Source: Viridothelium virens
Lineage: Eukaryota > Ascomycota > Dothideomycetes > Trypetheliales > Trypetheliaceae
DNA length: 64,000 nt
Reading direction: 5' to 3'
Assembly: GCA_010094025.1 (NCBI GenBank)
Contig: ML991775.1
Location: 372,001-436,000 of the forward strand
Positions 33,310 to 45,300 of this stretch are shown here, piece by piece. Position numbers and translations under genes: made by a program. Numbering within the stretch: the first letter of the stretch is position 1; every line of letters starts with the position of its first letter. Under the pieces are notes generated by a model that saw only the letters and a program-made list of their open reading frames with translations, was not told where the DNA came from and searched no databases.

Positions 33310-34217
33310 TGATGGCCTGTTCTACGAAGCAGAATACAACGATGGAACCGGGCAGGACTGTAGGATATCGGTCCTGGGGGCTCGGAATCAATGACAACGA
33401 ACGTCACCAATTGTTGTCTTTGTGGCGTTGGTGGATTTCTTTGGTATAAAGCATAGAGCTGGGCGACTGAATGCTGTACATAAAACCTCGAGCACCTATT
33501 GTTTTTCTAATGCGGACCGCTGGACAGTCCAAGCTTCAATTACACAATATCCAAAGACTACGGGGACATGTATGAGTGTCTACTGTATGCACACACGTAC
33601 GTGTAGAGTACCTAGGCCAGGTACCTTATCTTATGTACGGAGTACGATGCACCAATAATGATGAGTGAGGATCGTGGATAGGTCGTAGCCTGATTCGGAC
33701 TAGTGCGGAGGAGAGCGAACAGCGGAAAATCCTGGGGCCGAGCAATGCGTTGCGACTCCTTCCTCACGCAACACGCCAGCGACCAGCGCAAGACCCATCG
33801 GCCACTCAACCTTGACGACCCCCACCATCAAAGAACACGTCCAGATTGCCCCTCAACGCCGCAACACGCGTGATCGCTATCTTCTCCCTTCCCAAAACGC
33901 TTACCCACAGCCTTGTCAGGCCGTCACGCTCGCTACCACGCCACTCAGCTTCGACCGCGACCTGCCTAACTGCCTTCCTCCGCAACATCACGCTCCCGGC
34001 ACTACCTTTCACCGTCGCGACCTATTCACTACCCCGCCAAATCATTCAATCCCCAACCTCGAGAGAAGCCAGAGTCAGCGCGCAAGACTTGTGCGCCTTG
34101 CACCTGATTCGTCAATAACCCATCTCGTCGCGCTGCCCTCAGCCGGCGGCAGAACCGCCTCGGGGTGCTCTGACCACAACACATGCAATTATAAAGATCC
34201 GCTCACCTTCAGGAGGT
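33310..34217. other. Intergenic region, 0.9 kb
   Basis: BAR gene 3' UTR and Sth1-type promoter. It contains GTACGGAGTAC at 33635-33645 and a C-rich, CACGC-repeat-bearing leader from about 33780. Overlapping frames of up to 135 codons in the leader are not gene-like. Confidence 0.5.
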
Positions 34218-37200
34218 ATGAACGGCACCACGGGACCGGTGCAGTCTGCGCCGGCCATGCCGCAGCAAGGCGCAATGCCATTAGGGGGCCAAATTACTCG
34301 CGAATATATTCAACAAGCTTTTCATGTATGTCTCATCATTTCCCCAACCAAAAGGCTCTACTTATATCTCGAAGAAATTCCAGCAAATGAGACAGCAAGG
34401 TGTCGCCGAAACAGACCCAGAGTATATCAAGCTTCGAAATCTACTCGCCGCCGTCCAACAACAGCAGAAGTATCAGCAGCAAAAGGCAATCCACCAGAAA
34501 CAGCAACAGGCTCTTGCGCAACAGCAACGGCAACAGCAATCAAATCAAGATGCTCAGCCGAATGGAGTCAGTCAAAATGTCAATGGCTTCAAGCCCACCA
34601 CACAACTTACCACAGACGGTCAGAATATGCAGAACGGACAGCCTCAGAATAACGCGTCTGCCCCACACGCTCAAGCCTTACCAACGAGTAAAGTGTCAGG
34701 CGGGTCGCAAATGTTTAGCCCCGAACATCTGACCACCTTGCGGAATCAGATTGCAGCTTTCAAGACCCTTTCCAAAAATCTGCCCTTACCGGAAATGCTC
34801 CAGGCACAGCTGTTTCCTTCTCGGCAAGCAAAGAAAGCACAGGCATCTTCTGACACTCTCGCAAACGCCTCTCGCACTCTTGACGATGCTTCCAAAGCCC
34901 TTTCTGGCGGCGCCGTCCAACCTGTCGACGGAGAACAGATGGAGGGAACTCTTGATCATCATGTTTTCGATTCCTTCAGGTCCCCATTCGCGCCAATTCC
35001 CGAATTCGTCAACTATTCCGATCATCGCTGGAGACAAAGGCGGGATATAGTACCGAGCATTTTCCCTGTTGGAGTGGACATCGATCGGGCGAGGGAGGAA
35101 CGGGAGAATATTGTGTATAATCGCATCATCGCTCGCAGAGCCGAGCTCGAGAAACTGAATGCGAGCATTGGGTCGTGGGACACTAGGAAATCTATCACAT
35201 CAGAAGACAACACAGATCTGAAACTGAAGGCCATCATCGAATACAAGAAGCTCTGTCTGCTGCCCAAGCAGAGAGCTCTAAGGCAACAGATTGCTCGGGA
35301 AATGGTTCAGTCCGACAACCTTGCTATGACAGTTAACCGGTCAATGTATCGTCGGGTGAAGAAGCAATCCCTACGTGAGGCACGCATCACCGAGAAACTC
35401 GAAAAGCAACAGCGCGATGCTCGTGAGTCCAAAGAGAAGAAAAAGCACACGGATTTCCTCCGCGCGATTGTCACGCATGCTCACGATGTACAAAAAGAGG
35501 CCAATAATCAGCGCCAGAGAATACAGAAGCTGGGCCGTGTTATGTTATCCACCCATCAGACAATTGAGAAGGAAGAGCAGAAGCGAGTCGAGCGGACTGC
35601 GAAGCAGCGTCTACAGGCCTTGAAGGCCAATGACGAGGAAACATATCTCAAGTTACTTGGACAAGCCAAGGACAGCCGTATCACACATTTGCTCAGCCAG
35701 ACGAATAACTTCTTGAAACAGCTTTCTGCCTCGGTCAAAGAGCAACAACGTGGCCTGGCGGAACGCTACGGTGACAGAGGTGCACCAGAAGAAGAGTCGG
35801 ACGAGGAAGAGGGCGAAGAGGACGAGGAGGGCGGCACAAGCAAGAAGGACTACTACGAAGTTGCCCATCGTATCAAGGAGGAAGTACCAGCGCAATCCAC
35901 GAATCTTGTGGGAGGCTCCCTCAAAGAATATCAATTAAAAGGCCTTCAGTGGATGATTTCGCTCTACAACAATAATCTCAATGGTATTCTTGCGGACGAG
36001 ATGGGTCTTGGCAAGACCATCCAGACAATCAGTCTCGTCACATACCTGATCGAGAAAAAGCAACAGCCAGGTCCTTATCTCGTCATTGTTCCTCTCAGCA
36101 CCCTTACCAACTGGAACAATGAATTCGAGAAATGGGCTCCGTCTGTCAAGCGCATCGTGTACAAAGGTCCGCCTACGACACGAAAAGCTCAACAGCAGCA
36201 GATCCGATGGGGCAACTTTCAGGTTCTGTTGACGACCTACGAGTTCATCATCAAGGACCGGCCAATCTTGAGCAAGGTGAAATGGCTTCACATGATCGTT
36301 GATGAGGGTCACCGGATGAAGAATGCAGAATCAAAACTGAGCAGCACCATCACGCAGTACTACACCACCCGATATCGGCTCATTCTGACGGGAACGCCTC
36401 TTCAGAACAATCTTCCGGAACTATGGGCACTTTTGAACTTTGTGCTGCCCACAATCTTCAAGTCAGTCAAGTCCTTTGACGAGTGGTTCAATACACCATT
36501 TGCGAATACTGGTGGTCAAGATAGGATGGAACTTAGTGAAGAAGAGCAATTGCTCGTGATTCGTCGTCTCCATAAAGTGCTTCGACCATTCTTACTTCGC
36601 CGTTTGAAGAAGGATGTAGAGAAAGACCTTCCTGACAAACAAGAGCGCGTCATTAAGTGCAACTTTTCCGCTTTACAGGCCAAATTGTATAAACAGCTTA
36701 TGACAAATCAAAAGCTCACAGTTGGCGACGGAAAAGGTGGCAGGACTACCATGAAGGGTTTAAGCAACATGCTTATGCAACTCCGAAAGCTTTGCAACCA
36801 TCCTTTTGTTTTTGAGGAGGTAGAAGACCAAGTCAATCCGAACCGAGTCAGTAACGACCTACTCTGGAGGACTGCTGGTAAGTTCGAGCTTCTAGACAGA
36901 ATTCTTCCGAAGTTTGCGGCAACTGGCCATCGTGTTCTCATGTTCTTCCAAATGACTCAAATCATGAACATCATGGAGGACTTTCTACGATTAAGAGGCT
37001 TCAATTATCTACGTCTCGACGGGTCTACCAAAGCGGATGACCGTTCCGAGTTGCTCAAACAATTCAATGCGCCGGACTCACCCTACTTCTGCTTCCTGCT
37101 CTCCACTCGTGCCGGTGGCCTTGGTCTGAATTTACAGACTGCAGATACCGTCGTCATTTACGACTCCGATTGGAATCCTCATCAAGATCTTCAGGCCCAA

Positions 37201-38572
37201 GATCGTGCTCATCGCATCGGCCAGAAGAATGAAGTCCGAATTCTTAGACTCATCACTTCCAACTCGGTTGAGGAAAAGATTCTCGAACGGGCACAGTTCA
37301 AGCTGGATATGGATGGCAAAGTCATTCAGGCTGGCAAATTCGATAACAAATCCACGAACGAAGAACGAGACGCTATGCTTAGGGTCATGATGGAATCCGC
37401 CGAAGCAGCGGACAATCTCGAGCAAGACGAAATGGACGACGATGATCTCAATGTTATCATGATGCGTTCAGAAGAGGAGCTGACGACTTTCCAGCAAATA
37501 GATGCTGAACGTGCAAGGACTGATAGATATGGTCCAGGCCGTAAATTTCCACGCCTTCTCGGTGAAAACGAGCTTCCAGACATCTACCTGCATGATGAAG
37601 CTCCAGTCGTGCAAGAAGTCGAAGAAATCTTCGGCCGCGGCGCGCGAGAGCGCACTCGCGTGAAGTACGACGACGGGCTTACAGAAGAGCAGTGGCTGGA
37701 CGCTGTCGACAATGACGATGACACTATTGAAGAAGCCATTGCACGCAAACAGGCTGCAAAGGATCGTCGCGCTGTGAACAAGGAGAAGAAGCAGCATGGT
37801 CCGGGAGCAAGCACGCCTGCGGATTCTCGTGATAGTTCCGAAAGCCCTGCCCCACAACCGAGGAAGCGCGGGCGTAAGCCAAAGGATGTCAACAAACGCA
37901 AGGTTGACGATGCGGCACTGGATTCGGACGCTCTTACTGCACCTGCGAAGAAACGCGGGCGACAAGCCAAAGTCGTGGAAACCCTCTCGCCTGAAGATCG
38001 TATCACTCTCCAGAATATCCTCGACTCGGTACATAACAGTCTCAATGACCTCGAAGAGACAAGTACGGATCCGGATCTTCCAAATCGTGGTATCATCGAC
38101 CCATTCCTGGAACTGCCGCCAAAGAATGATTATCCGGATTACTATATGATCATCAAGAATCCAATCTGCATGGCGCAGATTACAAGAAAGATCAACCGTA
38201 AGGAGTATCAGAATCTCAAGCAGTTCAGACAGGACGTTGGCTTGCTTTGCAATAACTGCAGAACTTATAATGAGGACGGAAGCATACTCTACCAGGATGC
38301 CAATCTCATCGAGGTATGAGCGCTTCGGAAATGCAAGTCCTTGTGGCCCTACTGACTATGGTGGTAGGAAACGCTAGTGAAGAAACTGAAGGAGGAAACC
38401 GAAGGTCATCCTGAGTTCGCAGACTTCGACGATAGAACGTCGTCGACTGGCGATGGTCGATCAACTGCGCCAATTTCCAGCGTTGGGACGCCTTTGGCAT
38501 CTGGCGGAACGAATTGTACGTGTCTATCGCTTCCCTTGACAACGAAGACGTCGAGCTGACCATTTGACAGAA
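34218..38572 (+). CDS. STH1: Sth1/Snf2-type SWI/SNF chromatin-remodelling ATPase
   Basis: Catalytic ATPase of an RSC or SWI/SNF-type complex. Exons 34218-34325, 34375-38313, 38368-38515 and a 2-nt remainder ending at 38572 give about 1,398 residues. Without the last intron, translation reads on to a stop at 38557-38559 instead. Order of parts: Gln-rich N-terminus; HSA region from about residue 319 (LKAIIEYKKLCLLPKQRALR); helicase lobe with DEMGLGKT (about 577) and DEGH (about 679); second lobe with LLSTRAGGLGLNLQTADTV and QDRAHRIGQKNEVRILRL; SnAC-like segment; two AT-hook-like patches (KRGRKPKD, KKRGRQAK); and a C-terminal bromodomain (about 1240-1350, FLELPPKNDYPDYYMIIKNP with CRTYNEDGS). 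The single remodeller of this type here cannot be assigned to RSC or SWI/SNF from sequence alone, but the overall layout is closest to Sth1/Snf21. Confidence 0.93.
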
Positions 38573-39035
38573 TGAATAAATTTCCTTAACAATGCAATCG
38601 CATTGGAGATACCTTTGACACATCACTTTGAAATCGGGAGCCTTAGAGGAGTTGGCTAATCACTGGCCATACGGGACTGCCTTGGGGGAAAATGGATACA
38701 CTTAGTTCTCACTTTTGTTACTCTTCCGATACAAGTCCTCCGGTCACTCATGTTCCTTTGCAACCCTAGAGACAGGAGAATTGACGTGCAAGATACAGGC
38801 AAAGGGGTGGCTGTTGAGATTATTTCCATTCAGCACAGGACTGCTGCCGCGTTTTTTGTATTTGAGTAGTGTATTCTACACAGAGTAGGCCAATGAGAAG
38901 ACCTTTTCAAAATGTCAACATACTAGAGTATGTCTATCCGAGTAGTTTTTATGAATCGAAGAGAGACCTCAAAACTTTAACCATGGGGAGGCTTCTTACC
39001 GGCCAGGCTGTTCAGTCATACCAAAGCAAGAGCCT
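38573..39035. other. Gap between convergent 3' ends
   Basis: Tail-to-tail spacer of about 460 bp between the remodeller gene and HIS6, with no recognisable feature. Confidence 0.5.
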
Positions 39036-40339
39036 CTAATCTAAGCGTTCAGGCCCTGTCTTGGTCTCTTGCCTGCGATTCCATTTCACGCAGTCCTCAA
39101 ATCGAACCCCCTTTCCCCCGAAAATATCGAGAGCACTCCCGATTGTCAGATCCACTAACCCACCGCTTAAACGCTTCACATTCTCGAGGTCCTCGATGCT
39201 ACGGCCGCCGCCAGCATATGTGATGGCAAATGGCTGGTATTCGGCAGGGACGGAGCGGCACCACGTGCCAAGGCAGGCAACAAGCTCGTTGTCTATGCCG
39301 CGTTGAAGACCCTCTTTGTCGGCGGCGTGGATGAGAAGTTCGGAGCAGAACGGTGCGAGGACGTGGATAGAGTCTAGATAGGGAGCGAGAGCGAACGCGT
39401 TAGTCGCCTGAAGGGCGGTTCTCAAGCAGGGACTATGACCATAGTGATGAGGTTTGTGGTGAAAATGGCGGTGGCTGTGATGGCGAAATTGGTAGAAGGG
39501 AAACGAGATTTACCTTGGTTGACCTCCATATCTGTCAACCTCGTCCACTTGTCCATCGCTACTACCCACTTTCCCTGGACTTGCTTACAGCTCACGTCCA
39601 CAACCAACTTCTCTCGGTCGCCTCCCAAAGCCGCGAGCACCGCCTTCAACCGTTCGAGGGAGAAGCGTGCGGACGGGAAAAGGTATGATGTGATGATTAC
39701 CTACTGCTGCTCATTAGCACCACTCTACTTCCCATCTCTCGATATTTCCTGCATCCCACCAAACTCCAATTCCTTACCCCCAGTAGCCATCATACAGCCA
39801 CGAACACCTCCCTCCTCGTTACCATCAACAGTAGAGGTATGGCAGATGACAACAGAAATGACGACAACGAGAAGAACGACTAAACCCACCTTCTCCGCAC
39901 CTGCCTCAACCCACCCCCTCGCGATCCCCTCATCGATCCCCCCTCCCACCTGCAACCCGCCGGGCCAGGTCCCTAACGCCTCCCTCGCGGCGTCGTCATT
40001 GCCCGGGCCGAGTTTAATGACATGGCCGCCCCGTAGCTCGGCATCGTGGTACAGCTGCGCATAGTACGAGGCCGGGAGATGGGACACATAGTTCTCCTTG
40101 AGGGATGAGTCGGCCGAGGAGGCGGCAGGAGGAGGGTTAGTAAGCGCATGGGTAAGGGAAGAAGGATCCTTGGCAGCTGTGGAAGGGTCGGTGTTCGTGG
40201 TTGCGATGGGGCTCGAGGTGGTGGGGAGGGAAGGAGGATGGCTTGTGGTGGCTGGGATGCGTTCGGCTTGGAGGGTGCTCCCGACAATCTGCTTTACCTG
40301 GCCGGCGTGGAGATCGATGCAGGGGCGGAAGATGGTCAT
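39036..40339 (-). CDS. HIS6: HIS6, ProFAR isomerase of histidine biosynthesis
   Basis: Phosphoribosylformimino-5-aminoimidazole carboxamide ribotide isomerase, fourth step of histidine synthesis, a TIM-barrel enzyme. Minus-strand exons 40339-39890, 39700-39514 and 39373-39036 give 324 residues. Key stretches: [17 protein letters not shown] at the start (catalytic Asp in the first strand), [29 protein letters not shown] after the first junction, [20 protein letters not shown], and [12 protein letters not shown] with [14 protein letters not shown] at the end. The insert of about 60 residues after strand one (Ser/Thr/Pro-rich) is longer than in yeast. Introns are unusually long for this window (189 and 140 bp); the second has a CTAAC branch site and joins VNQ to DSIHVL. 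An upstream in-frame ATG at 40522 would add 61 residues without similarity, so 40339 is preferred. Confidence 0.92.
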
Positions 40340-41452
40340 GGCGTTGAGGCTGCTGCTGCGCGTAATGCGATGCGTTCCGTTGCGGTCCGGCTGTGTTACA
40401 GAATTATGGTGTTTATGTAAGTGTGGAGGAATTGCTGACGCACTTCTCGATTTTTCCGTCGAAATACTTTTTCGGGCACGGCTCGGATCGCTTAGACAGA
40501 AAGGATTCTTAGAATTCGTCAAGCTCTTTTGTTTTTCTTAGGTATCTAATGCTCCCGTGTGCTCGAGACAAAATGTGTCCCACGTGTAAGGGTGGTGGGG
40601 ATGACGTACTCTACGTCGGCGAATGCTCGGTTGGAGCGTAGGATACGCCAAGTTGAAAGCAGTGGAATTAACCGTGCCGCCGGACAAAGCGAAGTTCTGA
40701 TCTTGAGCTCAATCGGCTATTTGGCGACTTAAACTTAATCGAAGGTACACGGTGATATTGAAAAGTTGGAAAGTTTACGTCGGTGGTGGACCTTTTGGAC
40801 TCGTGAAGACTAACCCAAAATTAGAGACCGAAAGTTGTGGAGAAACGAGATTGGTACGGTCAATCAATTAAGAAAGCAAGGAAATAGTCGATCTTCATTT
40901 ATATCGGATTCATACCTGGCGTAGGCTATTCTACGAAGTTTATTGTAAACTGTCCGTGAGCCAGCGTTTTCAGAAGTGGACATGAAATGAGAGAATAACA
41001 TGCATGCATTATTTACTTATCCCTAGAGTCATGACTTGAAAAGAGCCTTCGTAAGGACGCAAACTCATGAGATGAATCGAGATAAGATACTATTCGAACA
41101 AGACTCAGAGGTACATGGTTTAGGTTAGGCAGCTATTGAGAGAAAATCTGCGAAGGCCAACACGAATAGAATCGTAGAAATATTGATGACTTCACACCGG
41201 AGAGAGACACTCACCTATGTAAATTAATTTCTGTAGATTACATCATATCGCTAGTCTGTCCAGGTGAGTAGTATGGTACTCGTAACGAAAGGGAGTGAGT
41301 TCAGTACCTCCGTACAGTAATAATGACTTGAGGGAGTGTAATGATGATTTTCCCAATTAGGAAGCGGCAGAATGCCACCGCCATCCCGCCAACATCCTAT
41401 GCGGCGAATACTTTTTCTTCGGCGCTTGATGTGACACTCGCAGCGACGTCTG
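40340..41452. promoter_or_regulatory. Divergent promoter region HIS6 / FAF1
   Basis: A 1.1 kb AT-rich spacer between two divergent starts. A GAGTCATGACT stretch near 41026-41036 resembles a general-control (Gcn4/CpcA, TGASTCA) site, which would be expected for a histidine gene, but it is imperfect and nearly 700 bp from the HIS6 start. No gene recognised. Confidence 0.4.
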
Positions 41453-42366
41453 ATGGCGTTATTGCTGGGGAAAAGGAAACGCAGGACTCAAGTACAGGAA
41501 CAAGAGTCCGGTGACGCAACGAAGGTAGAAGAGACGTATTCGAGCGGAAACGAGGACATTCAAACGGTATTTCGACGGGCTTTTGAGGCGCGATTTAAAC
41601 CGCTCGAGGAACGCCGTGTTGTTAATGAGGAAAGCAACGAGCTGTTTTCTGAGGGAGAAGAACAAGACGACGAGTCAGAATGGGGGGGACTTGAATCAGA
41701 GGATGATAGGGGCCGTATTCAGGTGATTGAGTATTCTGCGATCACTGAGAAGAGCGATGAAGATGAATTATTAAAGCAGGACATGAAAGCTTTCATGGTA
41801 ATGTCTACGACGCTTTGGTCCTACGATGTATTGATGTAGATCTCGTTCAGTCGTCAAAGCCACCATCCAACGCAAAGAAGGACTCCTCTTCTTCAAAGAC
41901 CAAGTCCACGGAAGCCGACTCTGACGACGAAGCAGAGGTTACAAACCTCAAAAACGACCTCGCACTACAACGCCTTCTAAGGGAATCGCATCTTCTCGAA
42001 GCCTCATCAGGCTCTGATCTCTCCGGCCACAGACGTCACAAAGCTATCGATCTCCGGCTCGCCTCCCTCGGTGCGAAGAAACCCGCACTGCAGCAGGACA
42101 AAATGCCCATGGCGCACCGCAAGGGCATTATCGCCAAGGCTCAGGCGCGCGAAGGGAAACGCCGAAGGGAAGCTCAAGAAAACGGCATCATCCTGGAGAA
42201 AGCTGTGAAGGCGAAGAAGAAGATGGAAGGAAAGAGAGAGCGAGGTATTGGAGCGCCTGGTGTAGGGTCCTTCCGTGGAGGCACGCTCGTCCTGAGTAGA
42301 CGAGATGTGGCGAGCATTCGAGGGCCCAGAGGCACAGTGAACAACAATGGCAAGCTCCGACGATGA
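41453..42366 (+). CDS. FAF1: Faf1-like 40S ribosome assembly factor
   Basis: Two exons, 41453-41797 and 41851-42366, separated by a 53 bp intron, give 286 residues. The start MALLLGKRKRRTQ, the acidic middle with FRRAFEARFKPLEE, the helical DLALQRLLRESHLLE, and the basic C-terminal block (GIGAPGVGSFRGGTLVLSRR then SIRGPRG) are the layout of yeast Faf1, a nucleolar factor needed for pre-18S rRNA cleavage that binds Krr1. The C-terminal GxFxGGxLxLS stretch is the best-conserved family signature. Both exon ends are in phase 0. Identification is by recollection of this signature and general layout, so it is a little less certain than for the enzymes. Confidence 0.82.
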
Positions 42367-45300
42367 CGTCTAGAAATTATCCGAGTCGGTGGTCGGGCGT
42401 CGTTATTCTGGCTGGGGGCCGTCTGGGTCAAGAAGAGCTATCGTTTTGGAATGCTAGCGTGCTTGAATCATTGCACACCCGACGAGTTTGTTTCGAGACC
42501 ATTGTGGAGCACGCACGAGGTTGCACGAGGCGACGAAAATTTTCTCCTTCGGCTCGCGGGTTTCGAGAAGTTGGCTCTGGCTTTGACCGAGTCAAGATGT
42601 GGGTCACGGCATGGGATTCTAGAAGGTTTGGCCGTGTCATGCTCTGCTTTTGGGAAAGAATAGCCGCGTACGAATGATACCTGGACATTCTATCATGGGA
42701 TTCTAATAGAGTTGGGCATATATGTAAGAGATTCCGGGCATATCTCCAAAAATGCTCATCTCTAACTTTGGGATGTGTTGTTTTAGGATCATGTTCACAA
42801 AATGGGACCCATCACACGGTGATAGTAAACTCAATTGGAGTTCGTCCTTTTCAGACATGGGTTTCGTTGGATCGATGCACGGGGATTTACCGGGTACGAC
42901 CGTTATGCGCAAGATAGTACGGTAGTGACGTGCACAGGGTTGCATGGTCACAGCAGCAGGGCTTTCCCAGTGACAAAGAATGCATGCATGATTGGGAAAG
43001 TGCTGATCGTTGTGCCCAGAGGTGCGAGATGGTCTATGGTTTGCGATCGAATGCAAAAGTCTCGGAGGAAGGAGAGACAAGGCAGATGCACGGAGCTATT
43101 GTTTTACTTAGGTAGGTAGGTTGAAGAGCGTCCGCCAAAGGAGAGTACTAAAATAGTAGGATCGAGAAACACCTTTCTCTCCGAAAACTTTTCTGGCTCT
43201 CTCGTGTCCTCGATTGTGGCTCTGGTACGAATGTCGATTAGGGTCGAGATAGGACGTCTTGGAGTCGTATGGGAAATTGCATTCAGGGACATCTCTAGAA
43301 AGGATCACTACGTGGAAAGCAGGCTAGCGAGCAGAGCCGGTGTTTCGGATTAATGCTTCAGACCAAGTGAGGCCTGTAGCCGGCAGTTAATAATGTATCA
43401 GACTATAGGTTTTAGGGGCGACCCGGATCGTCTGCCGCTTTGGAGTCGATCGCCGAATTTTAGTCTGGCGCACAGATGCTCTATTTGATCTCTCCAAACC
43501 ATGGTTTTTCGTTTGCACTGTGCTCTGTTCGTGCATGCAAAGCATCTTTCTCCTTCGGCTGGGACTGGCTTGCGGCTTCATCGCCGCTGCTGGCGCCGGG
43601 AGAATCTTTGGTCTCGAGTACCGAATGTCGTCCCGATTAGCCATCCACCTTCTGAACTCGTACAAGGTGCATTACTATTATTGTCCGCAATACGTTTCAC
43701 GCTTTTCAGCTACGAATCTTGAGGCTCAAGATACCCAAAGAAAAGAACTACGCAGGAGTCAAGACGTGCGCGGCCTGGATCGTGATGAGAAACCTGCTTG
43801 GCACCTTCCAACAGTAAGAGAAAGTGTAGAGAGTAGGGTAAGATTGTTGCGACCCATGCCACGATCTATGGATCCCGGCATTTATACCTGATAGGCGGGC
43901 GGACTCTCGTGATGTGATTAAGATCATAATTCAACGCGCGCGTCAATGATGCTCCGAGACCTGTAGGAAAGATGATGATATTGTCATCATTGGATTCTGT
44001 GAAAAGCGTCGCGAATGCGATTCCTTGCTAGGGATGCATGCTTCGATGCCTACCATATGCTCCACCACCACTTATGCATGCATGGCAGAATTCAATCAAG
44101 CCGGTTGCGATGATTGGACCGTTGTCGTCCGAGCGTAACGCTCTCTCTGCCGCGGCACCAAGCATTGCTCCCAGGGCCCCTTCGAAGCAGCATGCACAGG
44201 ATCCTACGAAGACGGCATCGTCGAACAACGGCATTTGTTTGGCTACGTTTCTTCAATTTGGGATGGCGGTCTGGGCTGGTGGCTTTGCGAAGAGGTCGGT
44301 CCCTGGGCCAGTGCTGACCTGGTTGGCGTTGACGAGACCGGTCGCACCGAGTTGCCTACAGCAAAAGGCATGGATGGTTTCAGAAGCATCCTAAGCCCTT
44401 CTAGAGTCTGCACTGGGTTTCAGAGGGCGATCAAACGAGGTATGGAGTATCCGCCTCGGCTCGTACCTGCAGGAGACTTTGGTCGTGGCTGCATGGACTC
44501 ACGACTTTTACGTACTCTTGGTGCTTGTGTGGCTGGCTTGTCCCCCACCGGGTGCTAATATTTATTATTATCACGATGGCGGCGCCAAGGGAAGGCAAGT
44601 CTAGCCAGTGGAGCAGTGGCTCTCGGATTAATCAAAGAAACACGAGCCATACTGATAGCAGTAACTACAGTAAGGACGGCGCCTCGCACCGATAAGGCAT
44701 TTGACGCAATTCACACGATTGAAATCCTCAAACCGGCAAGTGGAGTTGTATTTCTCCTGCCCAGTTGCCATCATGGAGCGCAATTCTAGTTGGATAGCAT
44801 AAGATCGCATGCAAGACATGCTGCCGTCCGCCCTACTTCCGCCGTAGGGCGGTGTTGTTGCTGCACGATATGTACTCCGTACAGTACTCCGTACAACCCA
44901 TGGTGTGTGTACCAACAGCGACAGTCTTAAACCAAATGATGCTAGCCTCCTCGCGTGCACTTCGTACGCTGGGCTGATCTAATTGATGCGCTCCGTCCCG
45001 GAGACTTGGGGGGTCGTGTGTGGACATCATGAGTCGCCAACCTCCGTCATCCAACTTACACCTGCATACGCTTCGCGCAATCATTTCTCCATGAGCGAAC
45101 GGACGGAGTCGAAGGCGTGCTGAATCTGGGAGCTCGGCGGTTGATCAAGGCACCAGATGCTCCGCAAAAAGTATTTCGCTAGACGTCGTTACTAGGTATT
45201 TTACTTCACACTGCGTTCTGGATGTGGCGGGTTGTTGGGGCTGATACAGTCGCCGTGTTGAGAGTGAGTGAAAAGGCGAGAGAGGGCAACTCGCTCGATC

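Noticed and set aside
41026-41036. Gcn4/CpcA-type site for HIS6
   Set aside because: Only six of seven consensus bases match and it is about 690 bp from the start codon; mentioned in the promoter entry but not called as a site.
42703-43891. Several 90-125-codon frames on both strands upstream of STE12
   Set aside because: No motifs or consistent splice structure; kept only as part of the unassigned gap.
44028-44234. Minus-strand 68-codon frame with an ALGAMLGAAAER-type hydrophobic stretch
   Set aside because: Looks slightly protein-like, but has no start context, no homologue I recognise, and no joinable exons nearby.
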